NCBI GenBank assembly: GCA_017546585.1
Contig: JAFYWC010000010.1
Location: 1 to 43,381 of the forward strand
Length of the DNA: 43,381 bases
Origin: Bacteroidales bacterium
Lineage (GTDB): Bacteria > Bacteroidota > Bacteroidia > Bacteroidales > UBA932
Direction: 5' to 3'
Part shown: positions 26,087-34,846 of the stretch, in pieces
How the letters are laid out: each line of letters opens with the position of its first letter
Numbering within the stretch: position 1 is the first letter of the stretch
Position numbers and translations under genes: made by a program
Notes under the pieces: generated by a model
The model's database searches: none
The model's input: the letters and a program-made list of their open reading frames with translations, nothing else
What the model was told of the DNA's origin: nothing

Positions 26087-26821
26087 ATGATAAAGTACGT
26101 ACAGAACTTGACTATACCTTGCTATTATACAGATGCTTCTTCGCGTCTGAAGCCTACTTCATTTATGGACCTTGCCCAGGAGGCGGCAGGCCAGCACGCA
26201 GTGCATCTCGGTTTCGGATACGATGATCTGATAGCTACAAACACTGCCTGGATCCTTTCGAGAGTGAACGTGAAGTTCATCGATGCTCCGAAGTGGAGAG
26301 AGGATATCACTCTTACTACCTGGCACAAGGGACTGAACAGACTGTTCTTCCTCAGGGATTTCATCCTTACGGACAAGGATGGTCGTGAGCGTGTAAAGGC
26401 TACGACATCCTGGCTCGTTCTCAACCTCGAGACACGCAGACTTGTGCGCGACCCTAAACTGATGGAGGACGGAACCGTATGTACAGAGAATGTACTTGAA
26501 ACCCCTGCAGACAAGGTTCAGATGCCTAAGGGGGTAGAGCCAGTGTTTGTAATGGACCATAGGGTTGTGTATTCAGACATCGATATGAACAATCACACCA
26601 ACAACGCTATGTATATGCAGTGGGCAATGGATGCCATAGATTACGAGACTGCATCTGCAAAACCGTTGAAGGAGTTTACAATCAATTTCAACCGCGAGAC
26701 CAAGATCGGTGACACGGTTTCGATCTACAGGGTTGAGGAGGCTAGGGAAGATGGCCTGCATATCTTTGTCGAGGGGCTCGTAGAGGGCGCCTCATCATTC
26801 TGCGTAGAGCTTGTTTTCTGA
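26087..26821 (+). CDS. acyl-ACP thioesterase
   Basis: A 244-aa double-hotdog enzyme. The start (VQNLTIPCYYTDASSRLKPT), the AWILSRVNVKF strand and the second hotdog with SDIDMNNHTNNAMYMQW are hallmarks of FatA/FatB-like acyl-[acyl carrier protein] thioesterases. The Asn and His of DMNNHTNN are in the position of the family's catalytic residues. It would release free fatty acids from acyl-ACP. It shares one base with the Nudix gene (TGATG) and is 13 bp from the HU-like gene, so all three may be cotranscribed. Confidence 0.9.
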   Translation: MIKYVQNLTIPCYYTDASSRLKPTSFMDLAQEAAGQHAVHLGFGYDDLIATNTAWILSRVNVKFIDAPKWREDITLTTWHKGLNRLFFLRDFILTDKDGRERVKATTSWLVLNLETRRLVRDPKLMEDGTVCTENVLETPADKVQMPKGVEPVFVMDHRVVYSDIDMNNHTNNAMYMQWAMDAIDYETASAKPLKEFTINFNRETKIGDTVSIYRVEEAREDGLHIFVEGLVEGASSFCVELVF

Positions 26822-27408
26822 TGATGGAACTTGTATATCCATACGACCTCGCGCCGCTTGTCCCTGCGCCTACCGCTGAAGTCCCGACATTGCGTCTGGA
26901 CGGAGAGGAGATATTTCCGGTAGTGCAGCCAAACGGTATGGTGATAGGCAGGTCCACAAGGACATACTGCCACAGCGGAGCAAAGCCGCTTCACCCTGTC
27001 GTGCATATACACGTAATCGACCGCTTCAGCCGCATTTACCTTCAGAAACGCCCTATGCACAAGTTCATCCAGCCTGGCAAGTGGGATACTGCCGTGGGGG
27101 GCCACGTGTCATACGGAGAAAGCATACTGGAGGCTGTTTTCAGAGAGGCATCAGAAGAACTGGGCCTTGTAGAGTTCAATCCTATATATCTTGAAACATA
27201 CGAATTCGAATCCTCGGTAGAGAGGGAGGTGGTCAGCATCTTCGCCGCTGTAGGCTCATATGACCTTCGCCCGGATCCTGAAGAAGTGGAGGAAGGACGC
27301 TGGTGGGACGTGGCGGATATCGATGCTTCCATCGGTAAGGGAGTCTTCACTCCAAACTTCGAAAGCGAGTATCAGATGATACGTAAATCCCTTTTGGCTT
27401 TGCTTTAA
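26821..27408 (+). CDS. Nudix hydrolase, Idi-like
   Basis: A 195-aa protein with a complete Nudix box from Gly94 to Leu116: GHVSYGE, then REASEELGL (metal-binding Glu109, Glu112 and Glu113). The layout, with the box after a short N-terminal beta domain and the WDTAVGGHV lead-in, resembles isopentenyl-diphosphate isomerase-like and other Nudix phosphohydrolases. The substrate is unknown. Its translation is coupled to the thioesterase. Confidence 0.9.
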   Translation: MMELVYPYDLAPLVPAPTAEVPTLRLDGEEIFPVVQPNGMVIGRSTRTYCHSGAKPLHPVVHIHVIDRFSRIYLQKRPMHKFIQPGKWDTAVGGHVSYGESILEAVFREASEELGLVEFNPIYLETYEFESSVEREVVSIFAAVGSYDLRPDPEEVEEGRWWDVADIDASIGKGVFTPNFESEYQMIRKSLLALL

Positions 27409-27422
27409 TTTGACTATATTTG
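27393..27422 (+). promoter_or_regulatory. promoter of the peptidoglycan-salvage run
   Basis: TTTG at 27393-27396 and TATATTTG at 27415-27422 (18-bp spacer), overlapping the end of the Nudix gene and 26 bp before the GT2 ATG. I see no other consensus promoter before 34847 in this run. Confidence 0.72.
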
Positions 27423-27448
27423 TCTTTGATATATAAAGCAATATAGTT

Positions 27449-28870
27449 ATGTCAAGCATCGAGTGTTTTGTGCCATCTATGTCCGGAGAGGACATATCTG
27501 TCACAGTCGAATCATTCAGCCGCAGCAGTTCGTTTGTCGGTGTAACCATTCTTTCAGGCGTGTCGCTCCGTTCTACCGAAACTCTCAGGAGCATCGCCGA
27601 AGCCTCATCGGAAAAATATGTACTGATCTACACAAAGAGCACTCCGCTTGAAGCGGGAATGTTTGCTCTGGACCGCATCGTGTCGATAGCGGAAGATACC
27701 GGTGCGGATATGCTCTATGCTGACCACCATACAGTAAAGACAGATGCCGAGGGCAATCCGGTAAAGACAAGACATCCTCTCATCGATTGCCAGCCTGGCG
27801 CCCTCAGGGACGACTTCGACTTCGGAAGCGTTCTTGTGTTCAAGCGAGCGTCTCTCAGAAGAGCAGTGCGCGCAATGGATAAGGACTACGAATATGGAGC
27901 CCTTTATGATCTTCGCCTGAGGATGAAGAAGATCGTTCACGTCAATGAATTCCTTTATACTGAGATAGAGACAGACGACCGCAAGTCGGGAGAGAAACTC
28001 TTCGACTATGTGGATCCTAAGAACCGTGCCGTACAGATCGAGATGGAGGAGATCTGCACGGCATATCTCAAGAGGATCGGTGCATACCTTGAGCCTGTCT
28101 TCAAGGATCCGGATCCGTCGGACTTCGAGCCTTGCGCATATCCTGTCACAGCATCTGTTGTGATACCTGTGTTCAACAGGATCAGGACAGTGAAGGACGC
28201 TGTAGTCAGTGCTCTCGGGCAGGTATGTGACTTTGAATACAATGTGATTGTGGTGGACAACCACTCGACAGACGGCACTACAGAACTGCTTCAGGAGATG
28301 GCTGCAGAGAATCCTAGGCTTGTGCACATTGTTCCTGCAAGAGAGGATCTTGCCATCGGAGGCTGCTGGAACCTTGCTGTCCACAGCGAGCATTGCGGAG
28401 AATATGCGGTCCAGCTTGACAGCGACGACGTATATAGCGGCCCTGATACCCTTCAAAAGGTTGTGGATGCATTCCGTGAGCAGAAGTGCGCAATGCTTGT
28501 GGGTACATATCAGATGACTGATTTTCAGATGAATCCGATTCCTCCGGGAATCATTGACCATAAGGAGTGGACTCCTGAGAACGGACATAACAATGCGCTT
28601 AGGGTCAATGGATTAGGCGCTCCGCGTGCTTTCTGGACTCCGCTTCTGCGTACAATCAATCTGCCTAATACAAGTTACGGAGAAGACTACGCGTTGGGTC
28701 TCCGCATCTGCAGGGAGTATCGTATCGGCCGCATCTATGATGTCCTTTATTTCTGCCGCCGTTGGGATGGAAACTCCGATGCCGCGCTTGACATCGTGAA
28801 AGTGAATGCAAACAATCTTTACAAGGACAGCATCCGTACTTGGGAACTTGAGGCGAGAAGACGCAGATGA
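27449..28870 (+). CDS. GT2 glycosyltransferase with an extra N-terminal domain
   Basis: A 473-aa cytoplasmic protein. A canonical GT2 GT-A domain starts near residue 231 ([18 protein letters not shown]), with [10 protein letters not shown] and the metal-binding VQLDSDDVY, and runs to the C-terminus. The first 225 residues look like a second, degenerate GT-A-like half ([28 protein letters not shown]) lacking a clear DxD, so only the C-terminal half is confidently catalytic. No transmembrane segment is seen. The stop overlaps the next ATG by 4 bp (ATGA), so the two are coupled. Acceptor and donor are unknown. Confidence 0.85.
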   Translation: MSSIECFVPSMSGEDISVTVESFSRSSSFVGVTILSGVSLRSTETLRSIAEASSEKYVLIYTKSTPLEAGMFALDRIVSIAEDTGADMLYADHHTVKTDAEGNPVKTRHPLIDCQPGALRDDFDFGSVLVFKRASLRRAVRAMDKDYEYGALYDLRLRMKKIVHVNEFLYTEIETDDRKSGEKLFDYVDPKNRAVQIEMEEICTAYLKRIGAYLEPVFKDPDPSDFEPCAYPVTASVVIPVFNRIRTVKDAVVSALGQVCDFEYNVIVVDNHSTDGTTELLQEMAAENPRLVHIVPAREDLAIGGCWNLAVHSEHCGEYAVQLDSDDVYSGPDTLQKVVDAFREQKCAMLVGTYQMTDFQMNPIPPGIIDHKEWTPENGHNNALRVNGLGAPRAFWTPLLRTINLPNTSYGEDYALGLRICREYRIGRIYDVLYFCRRWDGNSDAALDIVKVNANNLYKDSIRTWELEARRRR

Positions 28871-31119
28871 AAAAAGACAGAATACACAAATTTGTAGGCG
28901 ACCAGCTTTCGAGATGGCCATTGGCCTGTGAGAACTTCAGACTTCTCAAGAATGTGCAGACCAGGGAGGTGGAGGTAGGGGGACTGACCGTGAGGCTTCA
29001 GTTCAATCCTGCCAGAATGGTCTCGTCTGCTGCAAAACTCTCAAAGGAGGATATAGCCAAAAGGAGGTGCTTCCTTTGCCGTGAAAACAGGCCTGCGGAG
29101 CAGATAATGATGAAGTTCGAGGGACGCAAGGGCAAGAAATACCATATCCTTGTGAATCCTTATCCGATATTTCCTGACCATCTTGTAATCGCCAAGAACA
29201 AGCACACCGACCAGTCGATCTGGCACCGTTATGTGGATATGCTCGATCTGGCTGCCAAATATCAGGGATATACATTCTTCTATAATGGTCCTTGCTGCGG
29301 AGCCTCCGCACCGGACCACCATCATTTCCAGGGCGCACCGAAAGGACTGATGCCTTTGGAAAACGATATCAACTCGGTTATTGCATCAGAAGAGGCTTCT
29401 CTTTCGTATGTAACATCTGTACAGGATGCGAAACTTTACCATTACGGGAAATTCACTACAGGAATATTTGTGATCCGTGCAGAGACATCCAAGTCTGCCG
29501 CAAAGATGTTCTATCGCCTGCTTGACAGTGCAGATATGCCGGAGGGAGACAATGAACCGAGGATAAATCTTGTATCATACTACGCCGACGGAGAATTCCG
29601 TTCGATTGTGATATTCCGTCGCTGCCATCGTTCTCATCACTATTTCAGTGACGGCCCGGACCATCTTACGATGAGCCCTGGCTGCGCAGATATGGCCGGA
29701 GTCTTCATTGTTCCGGTTGAAGAGGAGTACCATAAGATCGACTCGCAGCTCTTGTCGGATATGCTTGGCGAGGTCTGTATCTCCAAGGAGGAGGAACGCT
29801 TGCTCATATGGCGCTTGAAGCGCACACAACAGACTGTGGATGTGGGAATTATGTCGGCTCCGGAGATTGAGTTCGAGATTCTCGCTGACGGTGCCGGCCC
29901 GAGAAAGGCTGTCTTCCGTGAGGGCAAGATCGTCTATGACGGCGCATTGTATGACGAACTCTACTTTGATGCCCAGACTCTCTCCACGCAGTTTGCGGAA
30001 CCGTCTTTCATACTCTATGGAGTCACCATCGGAAAGAACTTCCATTGGGAGAGAAAGGAAGACCAAAAATTTGCAGGTTCCCTCAAGATCATAGTCGAGA
30101 AGGGAATGCTGACCGCCATAAACGTCATCGGAATAGAGGATTATCTTCTGAGCGTGATTTCTTCCGAGATGAGTGCATCTGCTTCGGAGGAGTTCCTCAA
30201 GGCACACGCAGTCATCTCCCGTTCCTGGCTGATGGCCCAGATGCATCGCTCTGATGAACATAAGGCAAACACGCCTGAGGGTATAAATTCAGTTCCTGAA
30301 CTCGTTTCTCATCTTGATACTATGTTCCATAAGGAGCAGCCTGAGGAGAGTTCGGAAGTTGTGGAGTACGAAAAATGGTACGACAAGGAAGATCATTCCC
30401 ATTTCGATGTCTGCGCAGATGATCATTGCCAGAGATATCAAGGACTTACCCGCGCTACCGGAACAACTGTCAGAAAGGTGATCGACGCGACCTGGGGACA
30501 GGTTCTCCATTATGATAGACGTCTTTGTGATGCACGCTTCTCAAAATGCTGTGGAGGACGAATGGAATGCTTCTCGACCTGTTGGGAAGATACAGACCTT
30601 CCGTATCTTCAGCCGCTGCCGGATACCGCCGGCTATGAGGAAGGAGGAAGGTGTTTCTGTGACACTCAGGATAAGGTAATCCTAGGCCAGGTACTCAACA
30701 ACTACGACCAGGAGACAGTCGACTTCTATCGTTGGACTGCCGTTTATCACAGGGATGAACTTTCTGAACTGATCACTCGTAGAAGCGGCATCGATATCGG
30801 AGCCCTTCAGAACATCGAGCCTCTTGAGAGGGGAGAGTCCGGCAGGATATACAAACTTCGCATAACCGGTTCCAATCGCACTATGGTTGTGGGCAAGGAA
30901 TTGGAAATCAGAAGGATATTATCGGAGAACCACTTGAAAAGCTCCGCCTTTGATGTGACTTTCGAAGGTGATAAGGTCATCCTTGACGGTGCCGGTTGGG
31001 GACACGGAGTCGGCCTCTGCCAGATCGGAGCAGCTGTTATGGCAGCGGAAGGATACACTTACCGTGAGATCCTCAGCCACTATTATCCAGGAACAGAATT
31101 GAAAGACATTTATGAATAG
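28867..31119 (+). CDS. HIT-type phosphorylase (DUF4922) fused to SpoIID/LytB domain
   Basis: A 750-aa fusion. The N-terminal half (about 1-310) is a DUF4922/HIT-superfamily domain: a Cys68-x2-Cys71 pair (RRCFLCREN), the [12 protein letters not shown] strand and the histidine triad HHHFQ (151-155), an HxHxQ as in GDP-galactose phosphorylase, GalT and Ap4A phosphorylase. The C-terminal part (about 360-745) is SpoIID/LytB: SVISSEMS with the predicted catalytic Glu434, [13 protein letters not shown], and the glycine/histidine motif [10 protein letters not shown] (710-719). SpoIID is a lytic transglycosylase acting on denuded glycan. No signal peptide is visible, so the SpoIID part would be cytoplasmic. 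It overlaps the AmpG-like gene by 8 bp. Confidence 0.85.
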   Translation: MKKDRIHKFVGDQLSRWPLACENFRLLKNVQTREVEVGGLTVRLQFNPARMVSSAAKLSKEDIAKRRCFLCRENRPAEQIMMKFEGRKGKKYHILVNPYPIFPDHLVIAKNKHTDQSIWHRYVDMLDLAAKYQGYTFFYNGPCCGASAPDHHHFQGAPKGLMPLENDINSVIASEEASLSYVTSVQDAKLYHYGKFTTGIFVIRAETSKSAAKMFYRLLDSADMPEGDNEPRINLVSYYADGEFRSIVIFRRCHRSHHYFSDGPDHLTMSPGCADMAGVFIVPVEEEYHKIDSQLLSDMLGEVCISKEEERLLIWRLKRTQQTVDVGIMSAPEIEFEILADGAGPRKAVFREGKIVYDGALYDELYFDAQTLSTQFAEPSFILYGVTIGKNFHWERKEDQKFAGSLKIIVEKGMLTAINVIGIEDYLLSVISSEMSASASEEFLKAHAVISRSWLMAQMHRSDEHKANTPEGINSVPELVSHLDTMFHKEQPEESSEVVEYEKWYDKEDHSHFDVCADDHCQRYQGLTRATGTTVRKVIDATWGQVLHYDRRLCDARFSKCCGGRMECFSTCWEDTDLPYLQPLPDTAGYEEGGRCFCDTQDKVILGQVLNNYDQETVDFYRWTAVYHRDELSELITRRSGIDIGALQNIEPLERGESGRIYKLRITGSNRTMVVGKELEIRRILSENHLKSSAFDVTFEGDKVILDGAGWGHGVGLCQIGAAVMAAEGYTYREILSHYYPGTELKDIYE

Positions 31120-32416
31120 AACGCACAGATCACCCTGGTTCTGGGTGCCTACGCTATATTTTGCCGAAGGAATCCCGTATTTCATCGTGAACAACATCTC
31201 TGTGGTGATGTTCAAGAATATGGGTATGCCTAACGGTATGCTCGCACTATATACGAGCCTTCTTTATCTCCCTTGGGTCATCAAGCCGCTTTGGAGTCCG
31301 TTTGTCGACATCATCAAGACAAAACGCTGGTGGATCGTCACAATGCAGCTCCTTATGTCTGCGGCAATGATCCTCCTTCCGTTTATGCTGCCGCAGGCTA
31401 CCGGCGAGGCGATCGCATCTACACCTCTTTTCTTTGCGACCCTCGCTCTGTTCTGGATAACAGCCTTTGCATCTGCCACCCACGACATCGCTGCAGACGG
31501 ATTCTATATGCTCGGCCTCGATTCCGGAACTCAGGCTGAATATGTCGGCATCAGAAGCACATTCTACAGACTTTCATCCATCTTCGGTCAGGGAGTCCTG
31601 GTTGCGCTTGCCGGATTCATCGAGACAAGCACATCGGATGTTTACTTCTCTTGGAAAATCACTCTGATCCTCTCCGCTGCAATCTTTGCTGCGGTATCCC
31701 TGTATCACACCTGGGTCCTGCCCCGCCCGGCTTCGGACAGAATGTCCACAGCCACCACTCCTGCAGAGATCTTCAGAGATTTCGAACGCACGTTCGTGAC
31801 CTTCTTCAAGAAGAAGCATATCCTGATGGCTATGCTTTTTATGCTCCTGTACAGACTGCCTGAGGCTTTCCTTGTCAAGATGATGAATCCTTTCCTGCTC
31901 GATTCCGTCGATCAGGGCGGACTCGGCCTTTCTACAGAAGCGGTCGGCATCGTTTACGGAACTGTCGGAGTCGCCGCGCTCACTGTCGGCGGCATTCTCG
32001 GAGGCATAGCCGCCTCTCGCTGGGGTCTCAAGAAGGCCTTGTGGCCGATGGCGCTCAGCCTTACGCTCCCTTGCCTGTCATTTGTCTTTCTTGCGGCTTT
32101 TCAGCCTCAAAATATCTGGATTACAGGGTCTTGCGTGGCGCTTGACCAGTTCGGATACGGCTTTGGATTCACTGCATATATGCTCTATCTGATATATTTC
32201 TCGGAGGGAGAGTTCAAGACGGCACACTATTCGCTATGTACTGCGTTTATGGCCTTGAGTATGATGATTCCTGGTATGGTTGCCGGATACATCCAGGAGT
32301 GGCTCGGCTACACTACGTTCTTTATTTTCGTAATGTTCTGCTGCCTTGTCACTGTAGCTGTGGTAAGCACTGTCAAGGTGAATCCGGAATTTGGTAAGAA
32401 AACAATCAGTAAATAA
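31112..32416 (+). CDS. ampG: AmpG-like MFS muropeptide permease
   Basis: A 434-aa major facilitator with about 12 hydrophobic helices. Its N-terminus (FWVPTLYFAEGIPYFIVNN) and the LPWVIKPLWSPFVD and FASATHDIAADG segments are diagnostic of AmpG-type permeases, which bring GlcNAc-anhydroMurNAc peptides across the inner membrane in peptidoglycan recycling. The signature is shared with acetyl-CoA transporter-like MFS members, but the neighbours (SpoIID fusion, NamZ) favour AmpG. It is 6 bp from the serpin. Confidence 0.8.
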   Translation: MNRTHRSPWFWVPTLYFAEGIPYFIVNNISVVMFKNMGMPNGMLALYTSLLYLPWVIKPLWSPFVDIIKTKRWWIVTMQLLMSAAMILLPFMLPQATGEAIASTPLFFATLALFWITAFASATHDIAADGFYMLGLDSGTQAEYVGIRSTFYRLSSIFGQGVLVALAGFIETSTSDVYFSWKITLILSAAIFAAVSLYHTWVLPRPASDRMSTATTPAEIFRDFERTFVTFFKKKHILMAMLFMLLYRLPEAFLVKMMNPFLLDSVDQGGLGLSTEAVGIVYGTVGVAALTVGGILGGIAASRWGLKKALWPMALSLTLPCLSFVFLAAFQPQNIWITGSCVALDQFGYGFGFTAYMLYLIYFSEGEFKTAHYSLCTAFMALSMMIPGMVAGYIQEWLGYTTFFIFVMFCCLVTVAVVSTVKVNPEFGKKTISK

Positions 32417-32422
32417 ATCGAT

Positions 32423-33562
32423 ATGAAAAAGTTGATGTTCATCGCTGCATTAGTTTCAATCGCAGCCTGCGGCCCTAAATATCCTAAGCCGGAGAAAGGT
32501 TCGGATGTGGGTTTCGCATTGTCTTTTTTCCAGAGAGTAAATGAGACTGTAGATTATGATCAGAATATCGTTGTGTCGCCATACAGCGCAGGCGTAGCAT
32601 TGTCAATGCTTGCAGAGGGTGCTGAGGGACAGACAAGGGCCGAGTTTGACGACGCTCTCAACGGATGTCTTTTCGGAAGCGAGGACCTCGGAGCCAATGA
32701 CAGCATTCAGGTCAAGTCTGCAAACTCTGTATGGGTTTCTGACAACTTCAGCATCAGAAACAGATATGTAGATCTTCTTGAGAAGGATTTCGATGCATTC
32801 ATCACTACACAGAACTTCTCTGATCCTGCTACAGTAAAGGCCATCAACAACTGGTGCTATGAAAACACAGAAGGCAAGATCGGAAACATCATCGACCGTC
32901 TCGGCCCTAACGCTGTTATGGTTCTGATGAACGCACTTTATTTCAACGCACCTTGGGAGTATGCTTTCGATGCAGCACAGACCAGGAACGGAATCTTCCA
33001 CGGAATCGTTGAGGATAGGGAAGTGCCTATGATGACACGCAAGGCCAGATATATGTATGCCGAGTACCAGGGCTGCCAGATGGTGAGACTGCCTTATTCA
33101 GGCGACAGATACGCTATGTACATCGTCTTGCCTCCAGAGAACTGGGATGCAAATTCGATCATTCCGTACATCAGCGAGAGTGCATACAAAGCTGCTATGA
33201 ATATGCTTTCTGCCCAGCAGGTTGTGGTGAAGATGCCTAAATTCAAACTCGAGGCTGCATTCGTGCTCAACGAGGCATTGCAGAAGATGGGTATCGAGAG
33301 CGCGTTCACTGCAGGTGCAGATTTCAGCGGCATCTCGGCAATGGGCCCTCTCTGCCTTGATTCAGTGAAGCAGAAATGCTATATTGATGTGTCGGAGAAA
33401 GGAACAGAGGCCGCTGCAGTGACAATCGCACAGGTGCGCCTTACTTCAGCGTCTCCAACACCGGTAAGAACAATGAATGTCGACAGACCATTCCTGTTCT
33501 TCATCGCCGACAGTGAGACAGATAACATCCTTTTTGCAGGAAAGATCGTAGATCTTAAATAA
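32423..33562 (+). CDS. serpin lipoprotein
   Basis: A 379-aa serine-protease-inhibitor fold with an SPII signal (MKKLMFIAALVSIAAC, Cys16). Serpin landmarks are VVSPYSAGVALSMLAEGAEG, MNALYFNAPWEYAFD, the hinge of the reactive loop EKGTEAAAVT (Glu325 to Thr334) and the closing VDRPFLFFIADSETDNILFAG. The hinge is small and Ala-rich, so the protein should be inhibitory. Counting from the hinge puts the P1-P1' bond at about Thr341-Ser342. It would protect the cell surface or periplasm from a host or self protease; the target is unknown. It lies between the permease and NamZ, with 6-bp gaps on both sides. Confidence 0.92.
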   Translation: MKKLMFIAALVSIAACGPKYPKPEKGSDVGFALSFFQRVNETVDYDQNIVVSPYSAGVALSMLAEGAEGQTRAEFDDALNGCLFGSEDLGANDSIQVKSANSVWVSDNFSIRNRYVDLLEKDFDAFITTQNFSDPATVKAINNWCYENTEGKIGNIIDRLGPNAVMVLMNALYFNAPWEYAFDAAQTRNGIFHGIVEDREVPMMTRKARYMYAEYQGCQMVRLPYSGDRYAMYIVLPPENWDANSIIPYISESAYKAAMNMLSAQQVVVKMPKFKLEAAFVLNEALQKMGIESAFTAGADFSGISAMGPLCLDSVKQKCYIDVSEKGTEAAAVTIAQVRLTSASPTPVRTMNVDRPFLFFIADSETDNILFAGKIVDLK

Positions 33563-33568
33563 TCGTAT

Positions 33569-34828
33569 ATGAGGTCTGGAAAAACTATTCTCGCACTATT
33601 CATCATTGCAATATTCGGTATCGTGGCGGAGGCGAAGGAGCCTGTTGTCAAGACCGGAATCGAGGTCCTCAGAGACAGAGGATTCGAGGGACTTGTAGGC
33701 AAACGAGTAGGACTGGTAACCAACCCTAGCGGTGTGGACAGCCAGCTTCGCTCCACCATCGATATTCTTTATAACGCCCCAGGCGTTGAACTTGTCGCCC
33801 TTTATGGACCCGAGCACGGAGTCAGGGGCGACCTTTATGCCGGAGACCACGTTACGGATTTCAAGGATCCTGCAACTGGCCTTCCGGTATATTCCATCTA
33901 TGGCGCTACGCGCAAGCCTACTCCAGATATGCTCAAGGGTATCGATGTGGTGGTCTATGATATCCAGGATGTCGGAGTTCGTTCATATACTTTCATCAGC
34001 TCATTGGGTCTGGTTATGGAAGCCTGCTCGGCCGAAGGCATTGAGGTGATGGTTCTTGATCGTCCTAACCCTTTGGGTGGTAACAAGATAGAGGGATGTT
34101 TGGTCGAACAGCCATTCAATTCGTTCGTAAGTCAGTACAGAATACCATATGTTTATGGACTGACTGTCGGAGAATTGGCTGTGATGATCAACGAAGAAGG
34201 TATGAACAGAGGACAGAAGGGAAATCAGGAGCCTGTGAAATGTACTCTATCTGTAGTTCCTATGGAAGGATGGACAAGAGATATGCTATATGAAGATACC
34301 GGACTTCCGTGGGTGCTTCCTTCGCCTAATATTCCATACAAGGATACTCCGATGTATTATGCATCTTCCGGAGTCTGCGGTGAACTCTATGGCTTTATGA
34401 ATATAGGTATCGGATATACACTTCCTTTTCAGTTGTTCGGAGCGACCTGGCTTGATCCTGAGAAGCTCAAGGCCCGCCTTGAAGAATACGCTCTTCCGGG
34501 AGTATCATTCCGTACCATATGGTTCAAGCCTTTCTCGGGAAGCCAGAAAGGGCAGCTGGTCGGAGGACTCCAGTTCTTCTTTACAGACTATGAAAATGCA
34601 CGTATTACGGAGACGCAATTCTATGTGATGCAGGCAGTTGCTGAACTCTATCCGAACAAGAAGGCGTTCGAGATCATTACAGGTTACGGTCTTTTCGATA
34701 AAGTCTGTGGCACGGATTATGTAAGAACAGAGTTTAGCAAAAGGTACAAAGTCAGCGACATCGTTGATTACTGGCGGAAAGACGAGGAGCCCTTCCGCGC
34801 ATTATCGCAGAGGTACCACATCTATTAA
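33569..34828 (+). CDS. namZ: NamZ-type exo-beta-N-acetylmuramidase (DUF1343)
   Basis: A 419-aa exported protein with signal MRSGKTILALFIIAIFGIVAEA. The DUF1343/GH171 motifs are present: GKRVGLVTNPSGVD, the LYGPEHGVRGD loop (Glu and His at the proposed active site), DVVVYDIQDVGVRSYTF and RPNPLGG. NamZ releases MurNAc from the non-reducing ends of peptidoglycan fragments. Position in the chain after AmpG and the serpin fits a salvage operon. No MurQ or MurK is visible in the window. Confidence 0.88.
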   Translation: MRSGKTILALFIIAIFGIVAEAKEPVVKTGIEVLRDRGFEGLVGKRVGLVTNPSGVDSQLRSTIDILYNAPGVELVALYGPEHGVRGDLYAGDHVTDFKDPATGLPVYSIYGATRKPTPDMLKGIDVVVYDIQDVGVRSYTFISSLGLVMEACSAEGIEVMVLDRPNPLGGNKIEGCLVEQPFNSFVSQYRIPYVYGLTVGELAVMINEEGMNRGQKGNQEPVKCTLSVVPMEGWTRDMLYEDTGLPWVLPSPNIPYKDTPMYYASSGVCGELYGFMNIGIGYTLPFQLFGATWLDPEKLKARLEEYALPGVSFRTIWFKPFSGSQKGQLVGGLQFFFTDYENARITETQFYVMQAVAELYPNKKAFEIITGYGLFDKVCGTDYVRTEFSKRYKVSDIVDYWRKDEEPFRALSQRYHIY

Positions 34829-34846
34829 ACTTAAAACTTCTTAGTT

